A stretch of 64,000 bases of DNA from Planctomycetota bacterium (GTDB taxonomy: Bacteria > Planctomycetota > SZUA-567 > JAFGGJ01). This document shows positions 29,254-37,879 of this stretch, one piece after another. The position numbers and the translations under genes were made by a program. The notes under the pieces were generated by a model that did not search any database, was not told where the DNA came from, and worked only from the letters and a program-made list of their open reading frames with translations. The stretch is from positions 50,325-114,324 of the forward strand of contig JAFGGJ010000002.1 of NCBI GenBank assembly GCA_016930595.1. Reading direction: 5' to 3'. Within the stretch, counting starts at the first letter, position 1; each line of letters starts with the position of its first letter.

Positions 29254-30081
29254 TCAGAGGTCCATGGAACCTGAGCGGAGGCCTTCGAGGTCGACGGTGA
29301 CATGGGCGTAGCCTGCACCGTGGAGGATGTCCGTAATGCGGCGGCGGAGGGAGACGTTGAGGGGGACGTCGAAGTAGGAGTCATGGAGTTCGAGGCGCGC
29401 GAGCGGCATGGGGCCGGAGAGACTCTGTACCATGTAGTCGCGCACGCGCACACCTTTCGGAAAAAGGGGCCTGAGGGCGGTTTCCGCGGCTTCGACACGG
29501 TCGAGGCGGACGGGCTCGAGCTGTTTGCCGTAGGGGATCCTGGTGGCGAGGCAGGAGAAAGAGGGTTTTTCGGCGGTGGGAAGGCCGAGATCCCTGGAGA
29601 GGCGGCGGACGTCATCGCGCGAGAGGCGCGCGTCGGCGAGAGGAGATACGATGCCGAGTTCATGGGCGGCCTTGAGCCCCGGGCGCGGAGCGGAGACGTC
29701 GTCGGCGTTGGAGCCGTCGGCGACGGTCTTGAAGCCTGCCAGGCGCGCTTCGGCTATGATGGCCGACAGAACGGCCTTCTTGCAGTAATAGCAGCGGTCA
29801 GGGGGGTTGCAGGAAATTTCGGTGATATCGTTGACGGCGACGTTGACGACGGCCTGGGAGACGTGGAGGGATTCGGCGATTTCGACGGCTTCTTCGATTT
29901 CGACCTGCGGGACGAAGGCGGTCTTGACGGTGACGAGGAGCACGTTGTCCTTGCCGAGGACGTTAACGGCGACGGCGGCCAGGAGGGTGCTGTCCACGCC
30001 GCCGGAGAAGGCGACGGCCAGTTTGTCGAAGGAAGAGAGGGAATGTTTCAGCGAGGAGTACTTGCGGGAAAGATCATCCAT
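29254..30081 (-). CDS. larE: ATP-dependent sacrificial sulfur transferase LarE-like
   Basis: VAFSGGVDSTLLAAVA, CYYCKKAV, ADGSNADD, SPLADARLSRDDVRRLSRDLGLPTAEKPSFSCLATRIPYG. Confidence 0.88.
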   Translation of the reverse strand: MDDLSRKYSSLKHSLSSFDKLAVAFSGGVDSTLLAAVAVNVLGKDNVLLVTVKTAFVPQVEIEEAVEIAESLHVSQAVVNVAVNDITEISCNPPDRCYYCKKAVLSAIIAEARLAGFKTVADGSNADDVSAPRPGLKAAHELGIVSPLADARLSRDDVRRLSRDLGLPTAEKPSFSCLATRIPYGKQLEPVRLDRVEAAETALRPLFPKGVRVRDYMVQSLSGPMPLARLELHDSYFDVPLNVSLRRRITDILHGAGYAHVTVDLEGLRSGSMDL

Positions 30082-30091
30082 GGCGGGTTCC

Positions 30092-30547
30092 TTAGATATG
30101 GAAAGGAAAACGATGCTCAGGCGTGGGACCCGTACGGCGGCCCTTGTGCGTGAGATCGAGCAGGGTAACGGAAGAGAGGTGCTGTCGGAGGGCCTGTTCA
30201 AGGCCGTCCCAGAGGAAGCGTGCGGAACATTCGGACGCCCTGGGGCAGGGAGGCGACGAGGACACGGAAGGAGAACAGGGGGCGAGAGCGAAGTCCTCGA
30301 CTTCGCGCACGATGTCCCAGGCGGAGACGAGGGCCGGATCCCTGGCGAGACGGCAGCCGCCGCCGGCGCCCCTGCGCAGTTCGACGAAACCTGCGGAACG
30401 GAGTCTGCGGAGAATATTGTCGACGTATTGGGGGCTGAGTCCCTGGCCGCCGGCGATATCGGCCAGGGGCGTCATGCCCATGCCGTAACGCCTTGCGAGT
30501 TCGACAAGGACGCGCACCGCGTAGCGGCTCCTGGTGGAGAGTTTCAC
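30092..30547 (-). CDS. Rrf2-family transcriptional regulator
   Basis: VKLSTRSRYAVRVLVELAR, QGLSPQYVDNILRRLRSAGFVELRRGAGGGCRLAR; GTGA overlap with upstream gene; Cys residues in C-terminal half. Confidence 0.85.
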   Translation of the reverse strand: MKLSTRSRYAVRVLVELARRYGMGMTPLADIAGGQGLSPQYVDNILRRLRSAGFVELRRGAGGGCRLARDPALVSAWDIVREVEDFALAPCSPSVSSSPPCPRASECSARFLWDGLEQALRQHLSSVTLLDLTHKGRRTGPTPEHRFPFHI

Positions 30548-30948
30548 GCCGAATGCTCCATGGCGTCGAACGAGCAGGCAAGGATGCACGCCTGGCAGAG
30601 GACGCACTGTTCGCGGTTGAAAACGATTTGAAAGTCCTGGTCGACGGCGAGTGCCCCGGAAGGACATACCCCGACGCAGGCGCCGCAATGGACGCAGCGG
30701 TCTTCGTTCTTGCGGATTTCGTGGGAGAGGGCGTCGATTTCGATGTGCTGGCCCTTGAGGTACTGGAGGCCTTTCTGGATATCGTTGCGCGTGCCGGTGA
30801 GTTCGATGAGGGCCCTGCCGTGCTCGTTGGGTTCGATGCGGGCCTGGAGGATGTTGACGACGAGATCGAATTCCTTGACCAGGCGGTAGATGATGGCGTC
30901 CCTGGCCTGTTCCGGGGGGAAGTGGAGGTGGACTGTTTTCTTGATCAC
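30544..30948 (-). CDS. NIL domain + 4Fe-4S ferredoxin protein (homocysteine biosynthesis-associated, MA1822-like)
   Basis: NIL-like N-terminus; CVHCGACVGVCPSGAL and CVLCQACILAC clusters; adjacent to DUF39 gene. Confidence 0.85.
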   Translation of the reverse strand: MIKKTVHLHFPPEQARDAIIYRLVKEFDLVVNILQARIEPNEHGRALIELTGTRNDIQKGLQYLKGQHIEIDALSHEIRKNEDRCVHCGACVGVCPSGALAVDQDFQIVFNREQCVLCQACILACSFDAMEHSA

Positions 30949-30962
30949 GGGAAACCTCCGTC

Positions 30963-32189
30963 CTAATGCGCCTTGAGTTTGAGCGGGGAGAATTCCGGGG
31001 CGTCGGGGTCGTCCGGACCCGGGATCGGCGCGACGGGTTCCGACAGGAGGAATCGGCCGGAGGAGATCCAGTCCTTGAGGATGAGAGCTATATCGCGTGC
31101 CTTCCGGTAACTCGACAGCGAAGCGGTGACGACCTTCTTGCCTTCAACGGTTATGGAGCCCGAGCGGAGCGAGGCGTAGTCAACGGAGCCGAGAGTGCGC
31201 GCCACGGCGTTGGGATAGTCCCGGGAATAATCGACGATGGGCGCGGTGATATCGGAATCGCGGACGGCGGTGAAGGCGGCAATTTCCGGGGAGAGCACAG
31301 GTATGGGCAGTCCGAAGCCGACGGCGAGACTGGTGCCGTAGCCCGTGACGCTGGCGCCGCGCAGGAATTCCGGGGACATGTGCTTGAGATCGCCGATGAG
31401 CGCAAGGGTGCCGGCGCCGCCCAGGGGAATACCCTTGGCGCTGCGCGGAGTTCTGGGGGCGTGCTGGGTGCCGTGCCAGATGACGTAACCCTGCGCTCCC
31501 CCGAGAAAGACCCTCGTGCCGATGCCCACCGTCCTGTAGTAAGGGTCGTTGAGCAGTGGGGAAAGCTGGCCGGCGGAGGAGTAATTGGCGTTGGCGATCC
31601 TGGGCAGAAGCATGCCCATGTAGGTGTAAATGGTGCGGTCGCCGACGTTAACGGCGACGTTGTAGTTCTGGTAGCTGTTCCTGGGGTTGAGGAGGAGGGC
31701 CTGGTTGAGATCGGAGAGCTTGATATAGCCGTGGGCTTCTTTGGCGGGATAACAGTCGGTGCCGTAGCCTGAGGCGCGGAATTCGACGCGCCGGCCCGCG
31801 ACGAGGTCTTCGATAACGTGGCCTCCACCGTAGCGGAATTCGCCCGGGTAGATCCTGTTGGCGGGGTCGTCTTCCTGGAGTTCGGCTGCGCCGATGTACA
31901 GGTCCACGGCGGCGAGGCCGCAGTAGGCTGGTACGCCGTTGAGGGAGGCTTTGTTCATCTTGATCTTGGGCTTGGTGTGGCCGGTGTTGAGCATGGCGCC
32001 GGACGAGCACATGATGCCAAAGGTTCCGGTGGTGACGACGTCGACGGAACGGGCGGCTTTTTCCGGGCCGTCTTCCTGTACGATGTCGATGATTTCTTCG
32101 GCGGTGACGACAACGGCTTTGCCGGAGGCGATGCGTTCGTTGATTTCCTTGAACGACTTGACCGGTCCGCAGTCTTTCTTGACCGTCAT
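30963..32189 (-). CDS. DUF39 homocysteine biosynthesis protein (MA1821/COG1900-like)
   Basis: KSFKEINERIASGKAVVVTAEEI, FGIMCSSGAMLNTGHTKPKIKM, FLGGAQGYVIWHGTQH; followed by NIL-ferredoxin. Confidence 0.85.
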   Translation of the reverse strand: MTVKKDCGPVKSFKEINERIASGKAVVVTAEEIIDIVQEDGPEKAARSVDVVTTGTFGIMCSSGAMLNTGHTKPKIKMNKASLNGVPAYCGLAAVDLYIGAAELQEDDPANRIYPGEFRYGGGHVIEDLVAGRRVEFRASGYGTDCYPAKEAHGYIKLSDLNQALLLNPRNSYQNYNVAVNVGDRTIYTYMGMLLPRIANANYSSAGQLSPLLNDPYYRTVGIGTRVFLGGAQGYVIWHGTQHAPRTPRSAKGIPLGGAGTLALIGDLKHMSPEFLRGASVTGYGTSLAVGFGLPIPVLSPEIAAFTAVRDSDITAPIVDYSRDYPNAVARTLGSVDYASLRSGSITVEGKKVVTASLSSYRKARDIALILKDWISSGRFLLSEPVAPIPGPDDPDAPEFSPLKLKAH

Positions 32190-32264
32190 GGCAGATCCTT
32201 TCGAGTTGCGGCAACGTCGCGGCATGAAGATATCCAGGGGAACGTGAGGAAGGCGATCATGGGA

Positions 32265-33200
32265 TCAGTGCTCCGGGGAGGGGAAAAGGTCCGTGGAAAG
32301 GTAGCGTTCGCCCCAGTCGCAGGCGACGGTGACGACATTGCGGCCGGGCTTGAGCGAAGAGGCGACCTTGAGAGCGGCCCAGACGTTCGCACCGGAAGAA
32401 AAGCCGCAGAACACGGCTTCTTCGCGGGCCAGCAGCCGGGCGGTGTGGACGGCGTCGGCCTGCGTAACCGGCATGACGTCGTCCACCAGGGACATGTCGA
32501 GGACGTCAGGGACGAAACCGGCGCCGATGCCCTGGAGACCGTGGGGACCGGGCTCTCCCCCGGAAAGGACCGGGCTGTCGGCCGGCTCGACGGCGATGAT
32601 TTTTGCGGAGGAGCGCTTTTCCCTGAGAAACCTGGCGACGCCGGCAAGCGTGCCGCCGGTGCCCACGCCCGCCACGAAAGCATCCACTTGCCCGTCCGTA
32701 TCGTGCCAGATTTCGCGCGCGGTGGTGCGGTAATGAATGTCGGGATTGGCTGGATTGCTGAACTGCTGGGGGAGGAAAGCAGCGGTTTCGCCGGCGATCC
32801 TGGAGGCGAGAGCAATGGCTCCGGCCATGCCTTCTTCGCCGGCGGAGAGGGCAATTTCGGCGCCGAGTGCGGAGAGTATTCTGCGGCGTTCAAGGGACAT
32901 GGTGGACGGCATGGTGAGTATGAGCTTGTAGCCGCGCACGGCGGCGACCATGGCCAGGCCGATGCCCGTGTTGCCGGAGGTGGGTTCGACAATGGTGCCG
33001 CCCGGCTTGAGCGCACCGGATTTTTCAGCGGCGTCTATCATGGCGAGGGCAATGCGGTCCTTGATGCTGGCCATGGGGTTCATGTATTCGAGCTTGACAA
33101 GGACGTCTGCAGAGGAGGGGCTATTGAGCCTGTTGAGGCGGACGATGGGGGTGGCGCCGATAAGGTCGAGCACGGAGGGATTGATTTTATGCGATGGCAT
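32265..33200 (-). CDS. cysK: Cysteine synthase A
   Basis: IGATPIVRLNRL, KLEYMNPMASIKDRIAL, EPTSGNTGIGLAMVAA, GVGTGGTLAGVARFL. Confidence 0.93.
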   Translation of the reverse strand: MPSHKINPSVLDLIGATPIVRLNRLNSPSSADVLVKLEYMNPMASIKDRIALAMIDAAEKSGALKPGGTIVEPTSGNTGIGLAMVAAVRGYKLILTMPSTMSLERRRILSALGAEIALSAGEEGMAGAIALASRIAGETAAFLPQQFSNPANPDIHYRTTAREIWHDTDGQVDAFVAGVGTGGTLAGVARFLREKRSSAKIIAVEPADSPVLSGGEPGPHGLQGIGAGFVPDVLDMSLVDDVMPVTQADAVHTARLLAREEAVFCGFSSGANVWAALKVASSLKPGRNVVTVACDWGERYLSTDLFPSPEH

Positions 33201-33238
33201 TGAAAACTCCCGCGCTTGGCTATTTGTTCACGCAAAAC

Positions 33239-33266
33239 AGTATAACACAATCACGGAAGTTGTCAA
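33239..33266 (-). promoter_or_regulatory. Sigma70-like promoter for the cysK sulfur operon
   Basis: Minus strand TTGACA, 16-bp spacer, TATACT, 39 bp upstream of cysK start. Confidence 0.8.
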
Positions 33267-33278
33267 TGCCCGCACAAG

Positions 33279-33308
33279 GAAAAATCCCCGGCACGGAAAA
33301 ACCGGGGA
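33279..33308 (-). terminator. Intrinsic terminator downstream of iolB
   Basis: Minus strand TCCCCGG...CCGGGGA followed by TTTTTCC. Confidence 0.65.
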
Positions 33309-33330
33309 CGGAAAAGCGATTCAAGCGGGA

Positions 33331-34143
33331 TCAGAGGCACTTGATGATGTTTTCGGCGCCTTTTATCCACGCGTGCTCGGGGTCGTCGAACGGCTGGAGG
33401 ACGCGGCCCGTGCCGGCGAGTATCCAGAGGTAGTAGAGTTGGTAGCCGGGGGCGGCGGCGACGGGGTGGTAGCCGCGCGGCATGATGGTGGTGTCGCAGT
33501 CCTGGAGGACGAAGACTTCGTCCATGCTGCGGTCGTCAGTGTAGATGCGCTGAAAGCCGAAGCCCTGGGAGGGCTTGAGGCGGAAGTGGTAGACTTCTTC
33601 CATGTTCACTTCGAGCGGGAGCCTGTCTTCGTCATGGCGGTGCGGGGGGAAGCTGGACCAGTTGCCGGGGGGGTTGAAAGTCTCGCCCAGGACTATCCGG
33701 CTGGCCGGGGTGCGGAGGTCGATGATATCGTGGACCTGGCGCCGCCAGTTATGAGCGCCCACGGTCTTGACTTTGACGTCGTCAGGAAGGATGAGGCGGA
33801 CGTCGCCGTCGCCGGCCGCGGCGACACGGCACACGGCAGTTTCCGCTGGCAGCCCGGTGCCTTTTATTTCGAAGGAGCTGTTCCTGGGCACGAAGACGGC
33901 GCTGGCCTTGCCGCTGAAGACGTCGGGGCGTGAGCCGATGTTCTTCATTTCTATGTCGTCGGCCTTGATATCAACGGTGCCGGAGAGTACGACAAGGGCG
34001 ACTTCATTTTCGCCGGTCTTTTCGGCGAGGCTGCCGGAGCCGTCCGTCCTGAAGACGGCGAGGGAGATGTATTCGAGGTCGCCGTCGCCCGGGGCGCATA
34101 TTTCGGTAAGGCCGTCGGGGAGGTCTTTGCGGACAAGGTACAT
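33331..34143 (-). CDS. iolB: 5-deoxy-glucuronate isomerase
   Basis: FNPPGNWSSFPPHRHDEDRLPLEVNMEEVYHFRLKPSQGFGFQRIYTDD, DCDTTIMPRGYHPVAAAPGYQLYYLWILAG. Confidence 0.9.
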   Translation of the reverse strand: MYLVRKDLPDGLTEICAPGDGDLEYISLAVFRTDGSGSLAEKTGENEVALVVLSGTVDIKADDIEMKNIGSRPDVFSGKASAVFVPRNSSFEIKGTGLPAETAVCRVAAAGDGDVRLILPDDVKVKTVGAHNWRRQVHDIIDLRTPASRIVLGETFNPPGNWSSFPPHRHDEDRLPLEVNMEEVYHFRLKPSQGFGFQRIYTDDRSMDEVFVLQDCDTTIMPRGYHPVAAAPGYQLYYLWILAGTGRVLQPFDDPEHAWIKGAENIIKCL

Positions 34144-34179
34144 GGGGCGGCTCCTTTCGTTCAGCGGCCGGGAAGGTGC

Positions 34180-34207
34180 ATTATAACAGGGGCGTCCCGG
34201 TCGGCAA
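34180..34207 (-). promoter_or_regulatory. Sigma70-like promoter for iolB
   Basis: Minus strand TTGCCG, 16-bp spacer, TATAAT. Confidence 0.65.
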
Positions 34208-34239
34208 AGGCACGGCGAAGAAGTGAGGAATCCGGGGGC

Positions 34240-34268
34240 TTGACATCTCCGAAGGCATGTTACACTAT
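34240..34268 (+). promoter_or_regulatory. Sigma70-like promoter for the EIIA-antiporter operon
   Basis: TTGACA, 17-bp spacer, CACTAT within an AT-rich -10 region. Confidence 0.6.
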
Positions 34269-34341
34269 ATAGATGATAGCGCCGGGCAACGCAATAAACA
34301 GCCACGGTCAGGCGGCGTCCCGCTGTTCGAGAGGTGCAACC

Positions 34342-34797
34342 ATGAAATTGAGCGATCATCTGTCTGAGAGTCTTGTCATCGCGGAGATGCAGAGCAGCAC
34401 AAAGGACGAGGCGATCCGGGAACTTGCACGGCTGCTGGACGGGAACGACAGGGTGCTGGATTTCGATCGGTACGTGAAGGACGTTTTCGACCGGGAGAAG
34501 GAGGGTTCGACGGGAATCGGGCGGGGAGCGGCCATACCGCACGCACGCACGGACGCACTGAGGAATTTCGTGGTGGCCGTGGGGAGGTCGAAGAAGGGCG
34601 TAGACTTCGACGCAATAGACGGAAAGCCTGTGAAGGTGGTTATCCTGATGGGTACGCCCAAGGAAAAGGTGCGTTCGTACCTGGTGTTTCTTGCACACGT
34701 GAGCCACCTGATCAAAAAGCAGGGATTTCTGGAATCCATCCTGGCCGCTGCGGATGCGAAGACGATCGTGGAGCTCTTCCGGGAGCAGGAAAACTGA
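34342..34797 (+). CDS. PTS EIIA domain protein (fructose/Ntr type), standalone
   Basis: GRGAAIPHARTDALRNFVVAVGRSKKGVDFDAIDGKPVKVVILMGTP; active-site His in IPHA. Confidence 0.88.
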   Translation: MKLSDHLSESLVIAEMQSSTKDEAIRELARLLDGNDRVLDFDRYVKDVFDREKEGSTGIGRGAAIPHARTDALRNFVVAVGRSKKGVDFDAIDGKPVKVVILMGTPKEKVRSYLVFLAHVSHLIKKQGFLESILAAADAKTIVELFREQEN

Positions 34798-34830
34798 CCG
34801 GGGGCAGCCCCGGACACCATTGAGGCGGAC

Positions 34831-36096
34831 ATGTGGCACGAGATTCTGAATTTCTTTCATGAAACGCAGAACTGGCTTCTCGTAGGCCTGGTTCTGCTCG
34901 TCGGGTACGGAGCGGGCAAACTCGCCAAGCTGGCCAGGCTGCCTTCGGTGATAGGGTACCTGGTGACCGGGGTGGTGCTGGGCGGATCGCTGATGGACGT
35001 CATAGACCTGCACACGAGCGAGCAGCTCGGGCTGATAACGGATTTCGGGCTTGCGATTGTGGCGTTCATGATAGGCACGGAACTTTCCCGCAAGATACTG
35101 CAGCGGATAGGGAAGGAACTGGTATCGACCCTGCTGTTCGAGGCGTTCGGGGCGGTGATATTGACGTTCGCGGCATGCGTGCTGCTGGCCGGAATGATAC
35201 TGCCGGATGGGATGAAGGTAATGCCCGTGGCGCTGATATTCGGGGCGCTTGCCGCCGCCACAGCGCCAGCGGGAACGGTGGCAGTGATACAGGAGTACCG
35301 GGCGCGCGGGCCCATAACGAAAATGCTGCTGGCGATAGTGGGGCTGGATGACGGTCTTGCGATCATGACTTATGCGTTCACCGTTGCGGCGGCCAAGATG
35401 CTGCTGGGCGGCAAGCTGTCGTTCGGAGGCGTGGTTACGGGGCCCATAGTGGAGATAGTGGGGGCATTGGTCCTGGGGACGGTGGGGGGGATGTTCCTGA
35501 CAGCGATAATAAGTCGGGTGAAGTCGAGAGGAGAATTGCTGGTCATTACGCTGGGGACGGTATTCCTTGTGACGGGCCTTGCGAACATAATGCACCTGTC
35601 GCTGATACTGGCGAACCTGGCGGTGGGGACGACGTTGACGAACATATCATCGAGGGAGACGGAACGTTCGTACGGGGTGGTGGAGCAGATATCGCTGCCC
35701 GTGTATATATTGTTCTTCGTGGTTGCGGGAGCTCACCTGGACCTGCGGGTGCTGGCGGCGACGGGGCTGATGGTTCCGGTCTACATAGTGGGCAGAAGCG
35801 CCGGGAAGATATCCGGGGCCTACGCCGGAACGACCATCGGGGGGTCGAACGCCACGATGCGCAAAAACCTGGGTCTTGGGCTGCTGTCGCAGGCGGGGGT
35901 GGCGGTCGGGCTGTCGCTGATGGTGTCGCGGGACCTGGCTGAATTCGGAGAGGCCGGGCGCGCTATAGGGCTGGTCGTGATAAACACGATTGCGGCGACG
36001 ACGATATTTTTCGAAATAGTGGGACCGATATTCACGAAGATAGCGCTTGACAAGGGCGGGGAGATAAACGCCGCGAACCCGACGGGAGAGACATGA
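34831..36096 (+). CDS. CPA-type cation:proton antiporter, copy 1
   Basis: About 12 TM; LPSVIGYLVTGVVLG, APAGTVAVIQEYRARG, IVGLDDGLAI motifs. Confidence 0.88.
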   Translation: MWHEILNFFHETQNWLLVGLVLLVGYGAGKLAKLARLPSVIGYLVTGVVLGGSLMDVIDLHTSEQLGLITDFGLAIVAFMIGTELSRKILQRIGKELVSTLLFEAFGAVILTFAACVLLAGMILPDGMKVMPVALIFGALAAATAPAGTVAVIQEYRARGPITKMLLAIVGLDDGLAIMTYAFTVAAAKMLLGGKLSFGGVVTGPIVEIVGALVLGTVGGMFLTAIISRVKSRGELLVITLGTVFLVTGLANIMHLSLILANLAVGTTLTNISSRETERSYGVVEQISLPVYILFFVVAGAHLDLRVLAATGLMVPVYIVGRSAGKISGAYAGTTIGGSNATMRKNLGLGLLSQAGVAVGLSLMVSRDLAEFGEAGRAIGLVVINTIAATTIFFEIVGPIFTKIALDKGGEINAANPTGET

Positions 36097-36434
36097 TGAA
36101 ACTCCTTGTTGTTGTCCTGAACGAACGTGAAAACCTGGACGACCTTATGGAAGCGCTGCTGGCGCTGGAGGTCAACGGGCTGACGTCGGTGGAGTCGGAG
36201 GAAGTGGTGTCGCTGCTGGCCCAGGAAGTGCCGATATTCGCAGGCCTGCGGCACATGCTGACCGGTCCCCGCGAGCACAATATGACGGTGTTCGGCCTGT
36301 CGGACAAGGACGACGTCCTTGTGCGGCTGGCGGAGTCGCTGAAAGAGGTGGGGGTGGACATGAACGCGTCCGGGTTCGGTTACGCCTTCTGCGTGCCGGT
36401 GGAAGGTGCAGCAGGAGGCGCCCTGGAGGACTAG
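36093..36434 (+). CDS. Small PII-like (ferredoxin-fold) regulatory protein, copy 1
   Basis: KLLVVVLNERENLDDLMEALLALEVNGLTSVES pattern like PII beta-alpha-beta; 4-nt overlap with antiporter gene. Confidence 0.6.
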   Translation: MMKLLVVVLNERENLDDLMEALLALEVNGLTSVESEEVVSLLAQEVPIFAGLRHMLTGPREHNMTVFGLSDKDDVLVRLAESLKEVGVDMNASGFGYAFCVPVEGAAGGALED

Positions 36435-36483
36435 GGGCGTTCCGCAAGCGCCTCGCCGGAACGATGGCGCAACGTAAGTGCTG

Positions 36484-36511
36484 TTGAATAAACGGGTTTC
36501 CCACGTAGAAT
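36484..36511 (+). promoter_or_regulatory. Sigma70-like promoter for the second antiporter cassette
   Basis: TTGAAT, 16-bp spacer, TAGAAT. Confidence 0.55.
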
Positions 36512-36589
36512 AGCAGGTGCGTCGGACGTGAACGTCCGGCCGGGACTCCGGGCGAGCGGCCCGGACAGGGAGAAGCCACCGGCACCGCC

Positions 36590-37879
36590 ATGTGGGAAAC
36601 TTTCCTGACGGTTCTGCACGAAACGCACAACTGGCTGCTCATAGGGGCGGCCATTCTGCTGGGGTTTCTGAGCGGCAAGGCCGCCAGACTGGTCAGGCTT
36701 CCTTCGATAATAGGCTACCTGCTTGCCGGCGTGGCGCTGGGCGTGTCGGTAACGGATATCATCGACCTGCACACGGGTGAGGAACTGGGGCTCATTACGG
36801 ACCTCGGCCTGTCGATAGTGGCGTTCATGATAGGCACGGAGCTGTCGCGCAGGATACTGAAGCGCATGGGCCGGGAACTGACGATGATACTGTTCTCGCA
36901 GTTCCTGGGGGCGGTGGCCGCGGTGACGGTGGCTGTGTGGCTGCTGGCGGAATGGATACTGCCGGCGGACATACCGGCGGGTGCGGCAGCTCTGGTTTTT
37001 GGAGCGATTGCGGCCGCTACGGCTCCGGCGGGCACGGTGGCGGTGATACAGGAATACCGTTCCAAGGGGGACGTCACGAGGATGTTGCTGGCGGTGGTGG
37101 GACTCGATGACGGGCTTGCGATAGTAGCGTATGCGTTTGCGGTGGCGATAGCCCGGATGTTTCTGGGAGGAGGCTTTTCGGCCGGGGCGGTGCTTGCCGG
37201 GCCGGGGCTGGAGGTGTTCGGGGCGCTGATCGTCGGGTCGATAGGAGGCGCGGTGCTCGCAGCGGCGTCCAGCAGGCTGAAGGGCCGGGGGGAAGTGCTG
37301 ACGGTGACGCTCGGGACGATATTCCTGGTGACGGGGCTTGCGAACGTGTTTCATTTTTCGCTGATACTGGCCAACCTCGCCGTGGGCACGGCGGTGGCGA
37401 ATATATCGTCCAGGGAGACGGAACGCACGTATGCGGCGGTGGAACAGGTGTCGCTCCCGGTGTACATACTGTTTTTCGTGGTGGCCGGGGCGCACCTTGA
37501 CCTGAGGGTGCTTATGACGATGGGGCTGCTGGTGCCGGTATACATTATCGCCAGGAGCCTGGGCAAGGTTACGGGGAGCTGGCTGGGGGCGACTATCGCA
37601 AATGCCGGTACCGTGATGCGGAAGTACCTGGGGTTCGGGTTGTTGTCGCAGGCGGGAGTGGCCGTGGGGTTGTCGCTTCTGGTGTCGCGGGAACTCGCAG
37701 GGTACGAGGAGGAAGGCGGCCGGATGCTGGGGATAATAGCGATAAACGCGGTGGCGGCTTCGACGATATTTTTTGAAATAGTGGGGCCCATAGCGACAAA
37801 GATGGCGCTGGTGAAGGCCGGCGAAGTGGACATGGGAGGGAAGGAAGAGGAGGACGGGAAGGAAGAGGAGGATAGATGA
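36590..37879 (+). CDS. CPA-type cation:proton antiporter, copy 2
   Basis: Full-length paralogue of 34831-36096 with the same motifs (APAGTVAVIQEYRSKG, VVGLDDGLAI). Confidence 0.88.
   Translation: MWETFLTVLHETHNWLLIGAAILLGFLSGKAARLVRLPSIIGYLLAGVALGVSVTDIIDLHTGEELGLITDLGLSIVAFMIGTELSRRILKRMGRELTMILFSQFLGAVAAVTVAVWLLAEWILPADIPAGAAALVFGAIAAATAPAGTVAVIQEYRSKGDVTRMLLAVVGLDDGLAIVAYAFAVAIARMFLGGGFSAGAVLAGPGLEVFGALIVGSIGGAVLAAASSRLKGRGEVLTVTLGTIFLVTGLANVFHFSLILANLAVGTAVANISSRETERTYAAVEQVSLPVYILFFVVAGAHLDLRVLMTMGLLVPVYIIARSLGKVTGSWLGATIANAGTVMRKYLGFGLLSQAGVAVGLSLLVSRELAGYEEEGGRMLGIIAINAVAASTIFFEIVGPIATKMALVKAGEVDMGGKEEEDGKEEEDR

Noticed and set aside
31818-33203. 461-aa plus-strand ORF
   Set aside because: Antisense to cysK and DUF39
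33331-35595. 754-aa minus-strand ORF appearing to extend IolB
   Set aside because: IolB proper starts at ATG 34143; the extension is antisense to EIIA and antiporter and has no IolB homology
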